The notes: generated by a model from the letters alone, not told the origin. Counted from the stretch's first letter, positions 8,376-16,294 are shown. The stretch is 64,000 nucleotides of DNA from Clostridia bacterium (GCA_017399145.1 JAFQEG010000031.1:1-64000), one strand, 5' to 3'. Translations and numbers: made by a program.

Positions 8376-8837
8376 TTAAACTCTAATTTTGTCGTTTAAT
8401 TCCACAATCTTTTGAGATTTATCTTTTCCCAGTTGCACAATCATATCAAAATTTCTTTTAGTCATAGAAATTCCTATTTTTTCTCCATTTGAGCCATAAA
8501 TATATGCCATAGACGAATATGTAATAGTCGGCAACAAAGAATATTGCATCATTTTAATTTCCTTTAATTCGATTTTCTGTATATCTTCCCAACTAATACT
8601 GATTTTTCTGCATCTAATAGAATGCTCATTCATCTTTACAATTTTATATGCATAACTGTATATTGCAAAGCAAATAAGATAGAACAAAATGCCTTGTATT
8701 GCTACAAATATAAACACCCAAGGCTTCTTTTCTTTTGGCAAAGAAAGAATTACTAATAATTCTATCAACACAAACATCACCGGCGCACTTATTGTGAATG
8801 CAACTAATTGTTTATGTGCAAATGCTTTGTATTCCAA
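8376..8837 (-). CDS. Small two-helix membrane protein with PH-like C-terminal region
   Basis: About 153 residues. Two hydrophobic helices lie near residues 13-35 and 40-65, followed by a soluble beta-rich tail (SIRCRKISISWEDIQKIELKEI...) of the kind seen in bacterial PH-like membrane proteins. The start is ambiguous: a GTG at 8846 is itself part of a GAGGTG ribosome binding site for a TTG at 8837, and the TTG is preferred. It has its own promoter (8864-8906), one of three near-identical promoters in this region. Function unknown. Confidence 0.65.
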   Translation of the reverse strand: MEYKAFAHKQLVAFTISAPVMFVLIELLVILSLPKEKKPWVFIFVAIQGILFYLICFAIYSYAYKIVKMNEHSIRCRKISISWEDIQKIELKEIKMMQYSLLPTITYSSMAYIYGSNGEKIGISMTKRNFDMIVQLGKDKSQKIVELNDKIRV

Positions 8838-8863
8838 AAATATCACCTCGCCACTTTTATTTT

Positions 8864-8906
8864 ATTATACCACACTACACAAGGCATTTCAATAACGCAA
8901 CAGTTG
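8864..8906 (-). promoter_or_regulatory. Repeated promoter, copy 1
   Basis: On the minus strand CAACTGTTGCGTTA is followed by TTGAAA, a 17-base spacer and TATAAT. The same block, including the CAACTGTTG palindrome just before the -35 box, recurs at 10866 and 11527. Confidence 0.8.
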
Positions 8907-8925
8907 AATTTTAACACAATTAAAT

Positions 8926-10038
8926 TCAGATTTTCCATTCACCTGCATATTTTTCAAGTTCTTTGGTTATTTCTATAAATCTTTCATTTGTTCTTAAAAA
9001 ATCAAATTGTGGCTCTTTAAAGAATTTAAGAAGATGGTATGCGGAATTGAACTTGCTATCAAGATGAATAGCCGGTATTTCCGTTCTACCCTTGAAAAGA
9101 AGTGAGGAAAACTTAACTTCCTTACATGCCATATATTCTATAAATTTAATTGCATGGGTTGCGCTAAGCTCTATATACGAAATAGCTTGCTTTTCATCAT
9201 TTTTTCTTGCACTATGACTTGCTAAAACCTTGTATGAGTCACAAAGCGTTTCATTATAAAAGCCATAGTCCTCGGCTTCAAAAATCAATTTCAAAAAATT
9301 GATTTGTTTTTTCACAAGCTCTGCTCTTTCATCACCGGTGTATAGCCACTCTCCCGACTCCATTCGATAATTACACTTTATTCTATTTGCCATTGCTTGT
9401 ACATGGTCATAAAGCAGAACATTCGTTGCCAAATCTCTTAATTTTTCGCCCCTATAAATCAATTCTAAAAGAGACTCTCTACTTAATGGGTAAGATGGCA
9501 TTTTGTTAGCTAGCTCGATAGCTCTATCTTCATTTCCAATGTCGCTATAAATTATGCAAAGCTTTTGAATAGTGGTTGCACGAATACTGAAATCGTCACA
9601 TTCTGCAACAATCTTTTCTCCAAGCCTTATAATTTCTTCCTCGTTCTTTTTTGCCTCTTCCTTAGATAGCAAATCCCTCTCTAATTCAAGCACATGAACA
9701 TAATCACACATAATACCATAGTTGTTCGGAAATCGTAATAGTCCCTGCTTTAATATTTCTTTACCTTCTAAAACGAAGCCACGAGTATAATATTTTCCCG
9801 CCTCAGCTCTGATATTTTCAATTTCCATATTCTTTTTCGTCAAATCAATTTCAAGCAATTTATCAGATGAAACATCAAAAACATTGCAGATAACAGGAAT
9901 CATTGTTATATCAGGCATAGTTTTACCTATTTCCCATTGAGAAACGGCAGAAATTGTTACATTCAAGCATTCTGCTAAATCCTCTTGTGTCATATTTTTG
10001 CTTTTTCGCAAATCCCTAATTTTTTCACCTATACTCAT
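8926..10038 (-). CDS. XRE-family regulator with helical-repeat C-terminal region
   Basis: 370 residues. The N-terminal 65 residues form an HTH_3 DNA-binding domain (IRDLRKSKNMTQEDLAECLNV...SAVSQWEIGKTMPD). The remainder is alpha-helical with repeat-like spacing (ILKQGLLRFPNNYGIMCDYV; AIELANKM), resembling the TPR-type sensor domains of RRNPP-like regulators. No membrane segment. AAAAGGAAAATATT precedes the ATG, a good ribosome binding site. The target is unknown; it may respond to a peptide, but no companion small-peptide gene was seen next to it. Confidence 0.8.
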   Translation of the reverse strand: MSIGEKIRDLRKSKNMTQEDLAECLNVTISAVSQWEIGKTMPDITMIPVICNVFDVSSDKLLEIDLTKKNMEIENIRAEAGKYYTRGFVLEGKEILKQGLLRFPNNYGIMCDYVHVLELERDLLSKEEAKKNEEEIIRLGEKIVAECDDFSIRATTIQKLCIIYSDIGNEDRAIELANKMPSYPLSRESLLELIYRGEKLRDLATNVLLYDHVQAMANRIKCNYRMESGEWLYTGDERAELVKKQINFLKLIFEAEDYGFYNETLCDSYKVLASHSARKNDEKQAISYIELSATHAIKFIEYMACKEVKFSSLLFKGRTEIPAIHLDSKFNSAYHLLKFFKEPQFDFLRTNERFIEITKELEKYAGEWKI

Positions 10039-10182
10039 AATATTTTCCTTTTTGTTGTATTCAAAAGCGCCCTTGTACCTTAATTATACAACATATTACC
10101 ACCAAATAAAAGTGAGCATTTCTAAAATCCAATTAAAGAGTTGCTTTAATTTTTAAGAATTTTGTTGACTTGCAATAAAAAT

Positions 10183-10219
10183 AAAAAAGAACGCAAACCG
10201 TGGTGTTCGGTTTACGTTC
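10183..10219 (-). terminator. Terminator of the lipoprotein gene at 10323
   Basis: The stem GAACGNAAACCG, with a short loop, runs on the minus strand into a T-rich tract. It lies about 100 bases beyond the stop of the lipoprotein gene. Confidence 0.65.
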
Positions 10220-10224
10220 CTCTT

Positions 10225-10312
10225 GGCGTGCCAAAAAGGTACACATTTTGTGTCCCTTTATTTTTTGCATAAGTGGTGATGATGAGGACTCACCTTTTTC
10301 TTTGATTACCGC
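10225..10312 (+). repeat. Degenerate copy of the tRNA-Ser downstream flank
   Basis: From GCGTGCCAAAAAGG onward, this stretch aligns with positions 53-135 after the first tRNA. It includes the ACACATTTTGTGTCCC hairpin half, the long T tract, and the following ATGATGAGG-CTCACC stretch. The hairpin is damaged (GGTACAC for GGGACAC) and no tRNA body precedes it. It looks like a leftover of duplication or of recombination at the tRNA locus. Confidence 0.6.
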
Positions 10313-10322
10313 AAGACTTTAT

Positions 10323-10832
10323 TTAAATGTTATTGTGAAAATAATACAAAGTGCAAGACTCAATGTCAAAAATATACACATCATAGCACTCGTATTGCTC
10401 ATACTGACTTTCTCCTATAGGCTCGCCCATTTTATCGTAAATATAGAAAAAATCACCCTCATTAATTATTGTACGATCAAGGTCATAATTTTTCACAAGT
10501 TCCCGACCCTCTTTGGTTGAAGGGCTCTCCGAAATCAAATTAACCCAGTTGTCAAAATTATCAATGTAACCGTTCAACACAACTATATCAGTTTCCGCAA
10601 CAAATTTAAAATACTCATTATCTTTTATACTTGGCACTCCACTAAAATAGTATTTTCCATAATCTGTATAGTCTTGAAATACACCGCTTGAATAAAATTC
10701 CTCTTTTTCATATTCGCCTAATGTGCTAATAACAATCTTTCGACGTGGTGTAACGTTAAAGCAAGAACAAAGTAAAACAACTGTAAATAATGCTACAAAA
10801 AACAATGATATTATTTTAAAATATTTTTTCAT
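10323..10832 (-). CDS. Putative lipoprotein, unknown function
   Basis: 169 residues. An N-terminal KKYFK plus hydrophobic segment ends in a lipobox-like LLCSC near residues 20-24, predicting a lipid-anchored extracytoplasmic protein of about 145 residues. No known domain recognised. GGAG lies upstream of the ATG. It is transcribed alone: repeated promoter copy 2 lies upstream and a hairpin terminator downstream. Confidence 0.6.
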   Translation of the reverse strand: MKKYFKIISLFFVALFTVVLLCSCFNVTPRRKIVISTLGEYEKEEFYSSGVFQDYTDYGKYYFSGVPSIKDNEYFKFVAETDIVVLNGYIDNFDNWVNLISESPSTKEGRELVKNYDLDRTIINEGDFFYIYDKMGEPIGESQYEQYECYDVYIFDIESCTLYYFHNNI

Positions 10833-10865
10833 AAATGCTCTCCAATTCTAATTACTATCAATCGA

Positions 10866-10908
10866 ATTATATCACAACACATAAAGCATTTCAATAACGC
10901 AACAGTTG
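10866..10908 (-). promoter_or_regulatory. Repeated promoter, copy 2
   Basis: CAACTGTTGCGTTA, TTGAAA, 17 bases, TATAAT on the minus strand. It is directly preceded by the terminator hairpin 10926-10956, giving a terminator-promoter junction matching the one at 11527-11613. Confidence 0.8.
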
Positions 10909-10925
10909 ATTTTAAATATAAACCA

Positions 10926-10956
10926 CTTAAACGAGTACAAAATGCACTCGTTTAAG
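10926..10956 (-). terminator. GAGTGC-family terminator
   Basis: An 11-bp stem CTTAAACGAGT and its complement, immediately downstream of the membrane-protein gene at 10994-11491. Part of the repeated junction. Confidence 0.65.
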
Positions 10957-10993
10957 TTTATTTAATCTATAAATATCTACTTGAATTTTCACA

Positions 10994-11491
10994 TTATTTT
11001 CTTTTGATAATAAATTTTTTCCGATTTATTACCACATATAATGTTATAGATGCGACAAATATTATTTCAAAAATCACAAATAAAACGATTACAAAAACAA
11101 ATGCTCTTTGTGAATTATAATGTTCAAAGCTTCTGTACACGTCGTTTTCAGTGCGAGCATCTACAACCTTCTTTTCGCCCCATATGTTTTCGTAATATTT
11201 AATAGTAAGTACGTCGTTAATTTTTATAGATTCGTTTAATTCTCTATTTGAACACTCGGAGAATGCCCCTCTTTCATCAAACTGATATTCATAAGAGTCA
11301 GCTATAATAGCAAATTTGTATTCGGAAACGAGGCGCCTTTCATACTTTGTTTCTTCTACTTTTACAACTATTGTTTTGGTTTCATCTTCTTTTATTGGCT
11401 TGCTTTGATTTAACATTACAATAAACGCAAAAACTAACAACATCTGTATCCCTAAAACAATGGCAAAAAACTTAACGATATATTTCTTCAT
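10994..11491 (-). CDS. Bitopic membrane protein with extracytoplasmic domain
   Basis: 165 residues. A hydrophobic N-terminal helix (about 6-27) and a second near 130-155, followed by a basic tail (NRKKFIIKRK), bracket a polar domain of about 100 residues predicted outside the cell. No domain recognised; the topology resembles small DUF3592-like proteins, but I cannot confirm this. Repeated promoter copy 3 drives it. Confidence 0.6.
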   Translation of the reverse strand: MKKYIVKFFAIVLGIQMLLVFAFIVMLNQSKPIKEDETKTIVVKVEETKYERRLVSEYKFAIIADSYEYQFDERGAFSECSNRELNESIKINDVLTIKYYENIWGEKKVVDARTENDVYRSFEHYNSQRAFVFVIVLFVIFEIIFVASITLYVVINRKKFIIKRK

Positions 11492-11526
11492 ATTTATTTT
11501 AATATCCTTTTAAGTCATATATTCAA

Positions 11527-11569
11527 ATTATACCACACAACAGAAAGCATTTCAATAACGCAACAGTTG
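11527..11569 (-). promoter_or_regulatory. Repeated promoter, copy 3
   Basis: The same block as copies 1 and 2: CAACTGTTGCGTTA, TTGAAA, 17 bases, TATAAT. The conserved stretch continues upstream through GGTTTA..TTAAAA into the terminator hairpin at 11591-11613. Confidence 0.8.
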
Positions 11570-11590
11570 TTTTTAAAGTAAACCCCTCAA

Positions 11591-11613
11591 GCGAGTGCCA
11601 AATCGGCACTCGC
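11591..11613 (-). terminator. GAGTGC-family terminator
   Basis: The stem GCGAGTGCC/GGCACTCGC lies four bases beyond the stop of the DUF3267-like gene. It forms a repeated junction with the promoter below it. Confidence 0.7.
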
Positions 11614-11617
11614 TATT

Positions 11618-12349
11618 TTATATTTGTTGTAACATTTCTTTTTTTATTTGCTTTACATTTTTTGTTTCTATTGGTGTTTCGCTTTTTGATAATTTTTTAT
11701 TTTCATAAACAAATTGTTCGTGTAAAATTTCTGTTTTTTCTTTTGTTAAAATTAATTTGTGAATGACTATTGGTTGATTGTTGTTTGAAAACAAAGAAAA
11801 GCCCTCAAATATTACGCATCCTTTAGGTAGAGAAATCGTTTTAAATGTATCATCAATATCAAAAGCAGAACTCGTTAAATTTATTAAAGCAACCAATATT
11901 AGCCATAAACGAACTATTGGCAAAAATATAGCAATTATAATTGGAATTACCGAGAGTATTACTATAGGAAACAAATAGAATAAAACTCGTTCTATTTTGC
12001 TCCAAGACGATAATTCTGGCATAACATAAGCAGTTGGCTCATTCAATCTGAACGAGGATAGAAAGCAAATTCTTTCCACTTTTCGTTTTGTTATAACGCA
12101 AAAAAGTGCGTGACAAAGCTCGTGCAGTACTATCAAAGCAATTATTATTGGAATAAACAACCATATGTAATTAGAAAATTCATTTCTAAAAAACCATATA
12201 TAAATAGGTAATGTGATTAAACCTATTATGATTAAAAGAATACGGATTATATTGCTTTTAATTTTTGGTTCTGCTAATTCTGCATTCTCCCAACAATAAG
12301 AAGTGCGTGCAGAAAAGTGATTTTCATTCTTAAAAAATGTTATTTTCAT
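11618..12349 (-). CDS. DUF3267-like putative membrane zinc metallopeptidase
   Basis: About 243 residues with four or more hydrophobic helices and an HExxH motif (VLHELCHALF) at the end of the second helix, as in the DUF3267 'putative zincin' family related to site-2 proteases. A conserved acidic cluster (SAFDIDD) near residue 170 could supply the third zinc ligand. Substrate unknown. The ATG at 12349 is preferred to an in-frame ATG at 12367 because the latter has no ribosome binding site and only a leader of about 10 bases. It has its own promoter and terminator. Confidence 0.72.
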   Translation of the reverse strand: MKITFFKNENHFSARTSYCWENAELAEPKIKSNIIRILLIIIGLITLPIYIWFFRNEFSNYIWLFIPIIIALIVLHELCHALFCVITKRKVERICFLSSFRLNEPTAYVMPELSSWSKIERVLFYLFPIVILSVIPIIIAIFLPIVRLWLILVALINLTSSAFDIDDTFKTISLPKGCVIFEGFSLFSNNNQPIVIHKLILTKEKTEILHEQFVYENKKLSKSETPIETKNVKQIKKEMLQQI

Positions 12350-12383
12350 TTTTTCTCTTTTCTTCATCAGATTTGTTTATTTG

Positions 12384-12412
12384 ATTATATCATAATTGGT
12401 TATTCAATGCAA
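12384..12412 (-). promoter_or_regulatory. Promoter of the DUF3267-like gene
   Basis: TTGCAT, 17 bases, TATAAT on the minus strand. It keeps only part of the repeated block (GTTGCATTGAAT against GTTGCGTTATTGAAA), so it may be a diverged relative. Confidence 0.6.
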
Positions 12413-12463
12413 CTCTTGCTCCTAAAGTGAAAATTGCAATTGCTTATTTCCATAATAACCTTT

Positions 12464-12498
12464 AAGCGAGTGCCGAAAAATCGGCACTCGCTTTTTTG
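12464..12498. terminator. GAGTGC-family terminator
   Basis: A 13-bp stem AAGCGAGTGCCGA with an A-rich loop. On the minus strand it follows the gene at 12529 by about 30 bases. Confidence 0.75.
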
Positions 12499-12528
12499 GA
12501 GGTTATAATTCAAAGATTTTCTTTGAAA

Positions 12529-13470
12529 TTATTTTTCATAAACAAATGTGCACAGCCTTTTGATTTCTTCCACTGATGGTGTTTGCAAATATCCCTTTTT
12601 CCACAAATTCCACAAAAAAGAATATTGATTAGTAAAGCTATTGCAAATTATTTGGTCTGTTTCATTTTTATCAAGGAAGCTTGGAATTAACTTTCGCACA
12701 TTGTCTATATGCTCACAGCACATATTTACTATTTCGTCAAGGTTAAGCTCCTTCTTTATTCTTTCAAAGAATTGTGCTTTGTCATAGTATTTATAAAGAA
12801 TAGGATTTTCTTGACGCTTCAAATATGGAATTAAAATTATCGGCTTATCGTTTTCAATTTTTACATATCCCTTTTTTACAAGATTAGCAATTGCATGCTT
12901 ATCGTATTCGTTTGGTATTTCTCCCTTTTCAATGATATCAACTACCCTTGAAAGCTGATTGAGTTCAATATCATCAAAATCTCGCCAACCCTGACCGAAA
13001 AATCTAATATCATACTGCAAAGAGTTTAGTTTATCGCTTGTTCTCGTTTTTACACCACAGCCTTCACATTTTAAGAAAAACTCCTTAAACTCTTCGTCCT
13101 CAATATTAACTGCTTCTCCTGTTACCATTGTTGCAGAAACAAAGTGCTCACTTCCGTCCTTGCGTTTTGGGTATATATAAGTCAAGCCACAACTTTTAGA
13201 AACAAGCTCGTTAATATAATGTACTGCGTTATTTATTGTGAGCATAAGTAACGACCACATAAAGAAATTGTCATTGTATTCACCAAGCAATACATTGCTT
13301 TTCTTTAGTTCATCCATTGCGTTAACTGTTAAATTATATAACGGAACAGATACTTTATCAGCAAGCTTATACATAAACCTTTTGCTTTCACGAAAAAACT
13401 TATCTTCCATTATAAAAAATGTGGTCTGATACTTGTTTTTACCAACTATCTTTAGGTAATCCATATGCAA
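12529..13470 (-). CDS. Downstream half of a split sigma-factor protein, or partner protein
   Basis: 313 residues from a TTG start; an ATG follows two codons later. There is no signal peptide or membrane segment; it has two CxxC-like cysteines (CEGCG near 138) and is otherwise helical and polar. The beginning (MDYLKIVGKNKYQTTFFI) overlaps the end of the sigma-factor gene by 19 bases in the -1 frame. Reading one extra T in the TTTT run near 13464-13470 would fuse the two proteins seamlessly (...EDKIDSF-LHMDYLK...). It may therefore be the C-terminal part of one large regulator, or a translationally coupled partner such as an anti-sigma-like protein. No known domain recognised. Confidence 0.6.
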   Translation of the reverse strand: MHMDYLKIVGKNKYQTTFFIMEDKFFRESKRFMYKLADKVSVPLYNLTVNAMDELKKSNVLLGEYNDNFFMWSLLMLTINNAVHYINELVSKSCGLTYIYPKRKDGSEHFVSATMVTGEAVNIEDEEFKEFFLKCEGCGVKTRTSDKLNSLQYDIRFFGQGWRDFDDIELNQLSRVVDIIEKGEIPNEYDKHAIANLVKKGYVKIENDKPIILIPYLKRQENPILYKYYDKAQFFERIKKELNLDEIVNMCCEHIDNVRKLIPSFLDKNETDQIICNSFTNQYSFLWNLWKKGYLQTPSVEEIKRLCTFVYEK

Positions 13471-14162
13471 AAGCTGTCTATCTTATCCTCGAGATAAACA
13501 GCTGCAACCCCTAAAGTTCTTGCTATTTCCTCTGTGGTGCGTGGCTTTAAATAGCAAACATAGCAAATGTTTTGCATTAAAACATCGCTTCTTAGCCCAA
13601 ACATATCGTAATCAGTAGTCCAACCGTTATGACCTATACCTATTTTAACAGGCTTATAAATTCCTTGCTCTGTCATTTCAATTCGCTCCTTTAATGTTTT
13701 CTTGCTTTCTCCTAAATACCATCGTACGCTGGAATCGGGGATATTTAATATTTTGGATATTTCTTTACTTGTTTTATTTTCATAATAGAACATTATTGTT
13801 ACCTCTCGCTTCATTTTAGAGAGATACATTATTTCTTGCCTGAGCTTTTCGTGTAGCTCCTTTTTGATATATTCTTCCTCTATATCGGTTTCGTCAGCTA
13901 CAAATTCAAGTACAGTTGCATTTTCAAGATTTTTTCTTTTTTGAATGTCTTTTCTATAAAAGTTCATCCAAGTATAAGAGCAAATTCTGTATATGTAAGC
14001 ATCCATATTTTCTATTTGCGAGAGCTTCGTGCCTTTATCAAGTAATGCTACAAGAATTTCTTGGGATAAATCCTGAGCATCGTTATAATCTCTCGTTTTA
14101 GAAAATGCAAAGCCATATATTTTCTTTGCGTACTTTTCTATAATGTCCTTTGAAATATCCAT
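13452..14162 (-). CDS. Sigma-70 family (ECF-like) RNA polymerase sigma factor
   Basis: 236 residues. Region 2 (about 10-75) includes DAQDLSQEILVALLD and the MDAYIYRICSYTWMNFYRKD core-binding/-10 recognition helix. Region 4 (about 110-160) includes REVTIMFYYENKTSKEISKILNIPDSSVRWYLGESKKTLKER. A non-standard C-terminal extension of about 70 residues (GHNGWTTDYDMFG...TTEEIARTLGVAAVYLEDKID) contains a helix-turn-helix-like stretch and ends abruptly in SFCIWIT. The extension appears to continue in the overlapping gene in another frame. GGCGG lies before the ATG. It probably directs a small stress or surface regulon; targets unknown. Confidence 0.82.
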   Translation of the reverse strand: MDISKDIIEKYAKKIYGFAFSKTRDYNDAQDLSQEILVALLDKGTKLSQIENMDAYIYRICSYTWMNFYRKDIQKRKNLENATVLEFVADETDIEEEYIKKELHEKLRQEIMYLSKMKREVTIMFYYENKTSKEISKILNIPDSSVRWYLGESKKTLKERIEMTEQGIYKPVKIGIGHNGWTTDYDMFGLRSDVLMQNICYVCYLKPRTTEEIARTLGVAAVYLEDKIDSFCIWIT

Positions 14163-14310
14163 TTTATCCGCCTTTTAAGAGTTTTTTCGAGTTGGTTCCT
14201 TGCCCGTCACCATAATAGTGTCGCAAAAAACGCAAATGTTGGAACAATTTTGAAATTTTTCTAAATTAATTTTACTACACATTAGGATTTTATTCAAGGT
14301 GTTACAGAAG

Positions 14311-14336
14311 AACGAGTGCTCACGCACTCGTTTTTC
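14311..14336. terminator. GAGTGC-family terminator after metG
   Basis: The stem AACGAGTGC/GCACTCGTT with a 4-base loop, directly below the metG stop. The T run is better on the plus strand, but no plus gene reads into it. Confidence 0.6.
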
Positions 14337-15920
14337 TTACTCTATTTTAGAAAATAGTATGCCGAAGCTATCTGGAAGGGACTCAAGGTTATAATTTTGC
14401 TCCTTCCATTGGTTGGTTAAGCCAAGCCACTCTATCACCTTATTTGACGAAAAAGGCAAGAACGGCTGAAGCAAAATTGCAAGGTTTCCTATTAGATAGG
14501 TGCAATTATAGATTGTATCCTTGCATTTTTCTAAGTCGCTATTTCTTGTTTTCCAAGGCTCGTTTGTATCGTAATATTTATTGCCATAGCGAACAAGCTC
14601 AAATATGCTTTCTATTGCGTCCTTGAAATTGCCCTTTTCTATTTTTTCGCCTATTTCCTTGTAATATTCTTGGACCTTTTCCTTTATTTCCTTGCTTGGT
14701 GTAATGGGTGAAAAGCTATTATTTAGATACTTTTTAGCAAATGCAAGGGTGCGATTTACCAAGTTGCCCCAAGCACCAACTAATTCCGAATTATTTTGCT
14801 CCACAAACTCTCTTTTTGAAAAGTCTGTATCTCGCTTTTCGGGACCATTTACAATAAAGAAATATCTAATTGAGTCAGGATTATACTCCTTTACAATATC
14901 CTTTACCCATATTGCCCAGTTTAGACTTGTAGATATTTTTCTACCCTCAAGAGTCAAATACTCGCTAGAGATAATCTCGTCAGGCAAACGAAGTCCCTCT
15001 CCATGGGCTAGTAACAAGGCTGGCAAAATAATTGTGTGGAAGGGTATATTGTCCTTTCCGTGAACGTAATAGTGCTTTGAATTATTTCCATATACTTCCT
15101 TAAAGTCTATGCCTCTTTCCTCGCATAGCTTAGATGTTGCAGAAAGATAGCCTAGCACGTTTTCTGCCCATATATAGATTTTCTTGCTTTCATAATTTTC
15201 CAAAGGCACGTCAATTCCCCACTCTAGGTCACGAGTAATGGCTCTGTCACGAAGTCCCTCGTTTATATACCTATTAGTAAAGGCTACTGCATTCCTTCGC
15301 CAATGAGGGTGAGAGCTTAAAAGCTCCGTAAGCTCCCTCTCAAGCCTTGAAATCAAAAGGAATATTTGGGTTGTTTCCCCAAAAGTAAGGGTTGATTTAC
15401 ACTCAGCACACCTTGCCCCTAATACTGCCTCTGCATCTAACACAGTACCACAATGGTCGCATTGGTCTGCACGTGTTTCCTTACCACAGGCAGGACAAGC
15501 TCCTATTACTAGTCTATCGGTTAAAACCTTTTGACAGGTAGGACAAAAGGCTTGCTTTACTGTCCTTTCCTCAATATATTTACCACTATATAGCTTTTTG
15601 TGAAAGTCCTTTACAAATTCCTTGTGATATTCACTCGAGGTTTTAGTATATAGGTCATAGGAAAAGCCTAAGTCTTCAAACACCTGACAAAATTCCTTAT
15701 GATATTGCTCTGAAATTTCACTAGGGGAAAGCCCCTCTTGTCTTGCTCTTATTGTTATAGGTGTTCCGTGGCAGTCGCTACCGGACACGTAAAATACATT
15801 ATCTCCCTTTGCTCTATAATAACGGGCTAAAACATCACCGGGAAGAAGTGATGCTAGGTGCCCTATGTGGAGTGAGCCATTTGCATAAGGCCAAGCTCCA
15901 CCAATTACAATATTTGTCAT
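14337..15920 (-). CDS. metG: Methionyl-tRNA synthetase
   Basis: Charges tRNA-Met in the cytoplasm. 527 residues: Rossmann fold with HIGH at 18-21, a zinc domain with four CxxC knuckles (C126/129, C142/145, C154/157, C171/174), and a KMSKS equivalent reading KISTS at 328-332, then the anticodon-binding helical domain. The four-knuckle zinc insertion and the KISTS/KFSTS-type loop mark the class also seen in E. coli-like and archaeal MetRS, not the KMSKS form of Bacillus. There is no C-terminal EMAP/Trbp111 dimerisation domain. Expression is controlled by the T-box leader just upstream. Confidence 0.95.
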   Translation of the reverse strand: MTNIVIGGAWPYANGSLHIGHLASLLPGDVLARYYRAKGDNVFYVSGSDCHGTPITIRARQEGLSPSEISEQYHKEFCQVFEDLGFSYDLYTKTSSEYHKEFVKDFHKKLYSGKYIEERTVKQAFCPTCQKVLTDRLVIGACPACGKETRADQCDHCGTVLDAEAVLGARCAECKSTLTFGETTQIFLLISRLERELTELLSSHPHWRRNAVAFTNRYINEGLRDRAITRDLEWGIDVPLENYESKKIYIWAENVLGYLSATSKLCEERGIDFKEVYGNNSKHYYVHGKDNIPFHTIILPALLLAHGEGLRLPDEIISSEYLTLEGRKISTSLNWAIWVKDIVKEYNPDSIRYFFIVNGPEKRDTDFSKREFVEQNNSELVGAWGNLVNRTLAFAKKYLNNSFSPITPSKEIKEKVQEYYKEIGEKIEKGNFKDAIESIFELVRYGNKYYDTNEPWKTRNSDLEKCKDTIYNCTYLIGNLAILLQPFLPFSSNKVIEWLGLTNQWKEQNYNLESLPDSFGILFSKIE

Positions 15921-15949
15921 ATTAAATACCTCTTTTCTTTAGTTTAGTA

Positions 15950-16262
15950 GCATTACGATTAATCATAAAATAAAAAATACCCCCACCCCCTGACAAAAAG
16001 CAAGGGACGAGAGCATAACTCACGTGATACCACCCTATTTCACCTACACCTCACGGTAGTAAGCCTTATCAAGTTCGGATAGGAAATGTACTATCGAAAC
16101 TCTATTGCTATAACGGGCAAACCCGACACAGCCTAATCATTTTTGACTCGGTGCGTAGCTCAAAGACCATGTTCGGCAAGGTCGTCTTCACCCATTCTCA
16201 GCATTTATGGGTTTCTCTGTAAAAGACTAATTCGCTTACTCTTTCTCATCATCGCTCTTAAT
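15950..16262 (-). promoter_or_regulatory. T-box leader (tRNA-Met sensing) of metG
   Basis: Reading leftward: a conserved GATGA...AGTAAG entry to stem I near 16255, a CAGAGA stretch, a CTGAGAATGGG element, then GAACATGGTCTTTGAG. Its ATG (complement 16168-16170) occupies the position of the specifier codon, matching methionine. The T-box core GGGTGGTATCACG lies at about 16020-16040, followed by a CTCTCGTCCCTTG strand able to form antiterminator or terminator, a G-rich complement and a T tract. Uncharged tRNA-Met should promote readthrough into metG. Confidence 0.88.
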
Positions 16263-16265
16263 TTC

Positions 16266-16294
16266 ATATTATCACAAGGATTTTCCTTTGTCAA
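16266..16294 (-). promoter_or_regulatory. Promoter of the T-box/metG transcript
   Basis: TTGACA, 17 bases, TAATAT on the minus strand, just upstream of the first conserved T-box element. Confidence 0.75.

Noticed and set aside
10200..10520. Plus-strand 106-codon frame across the tRNA-flank copy
   Set aside because: It starts inside a terminator hairpin and runs antisense to the lipoprotein gene at 10323.
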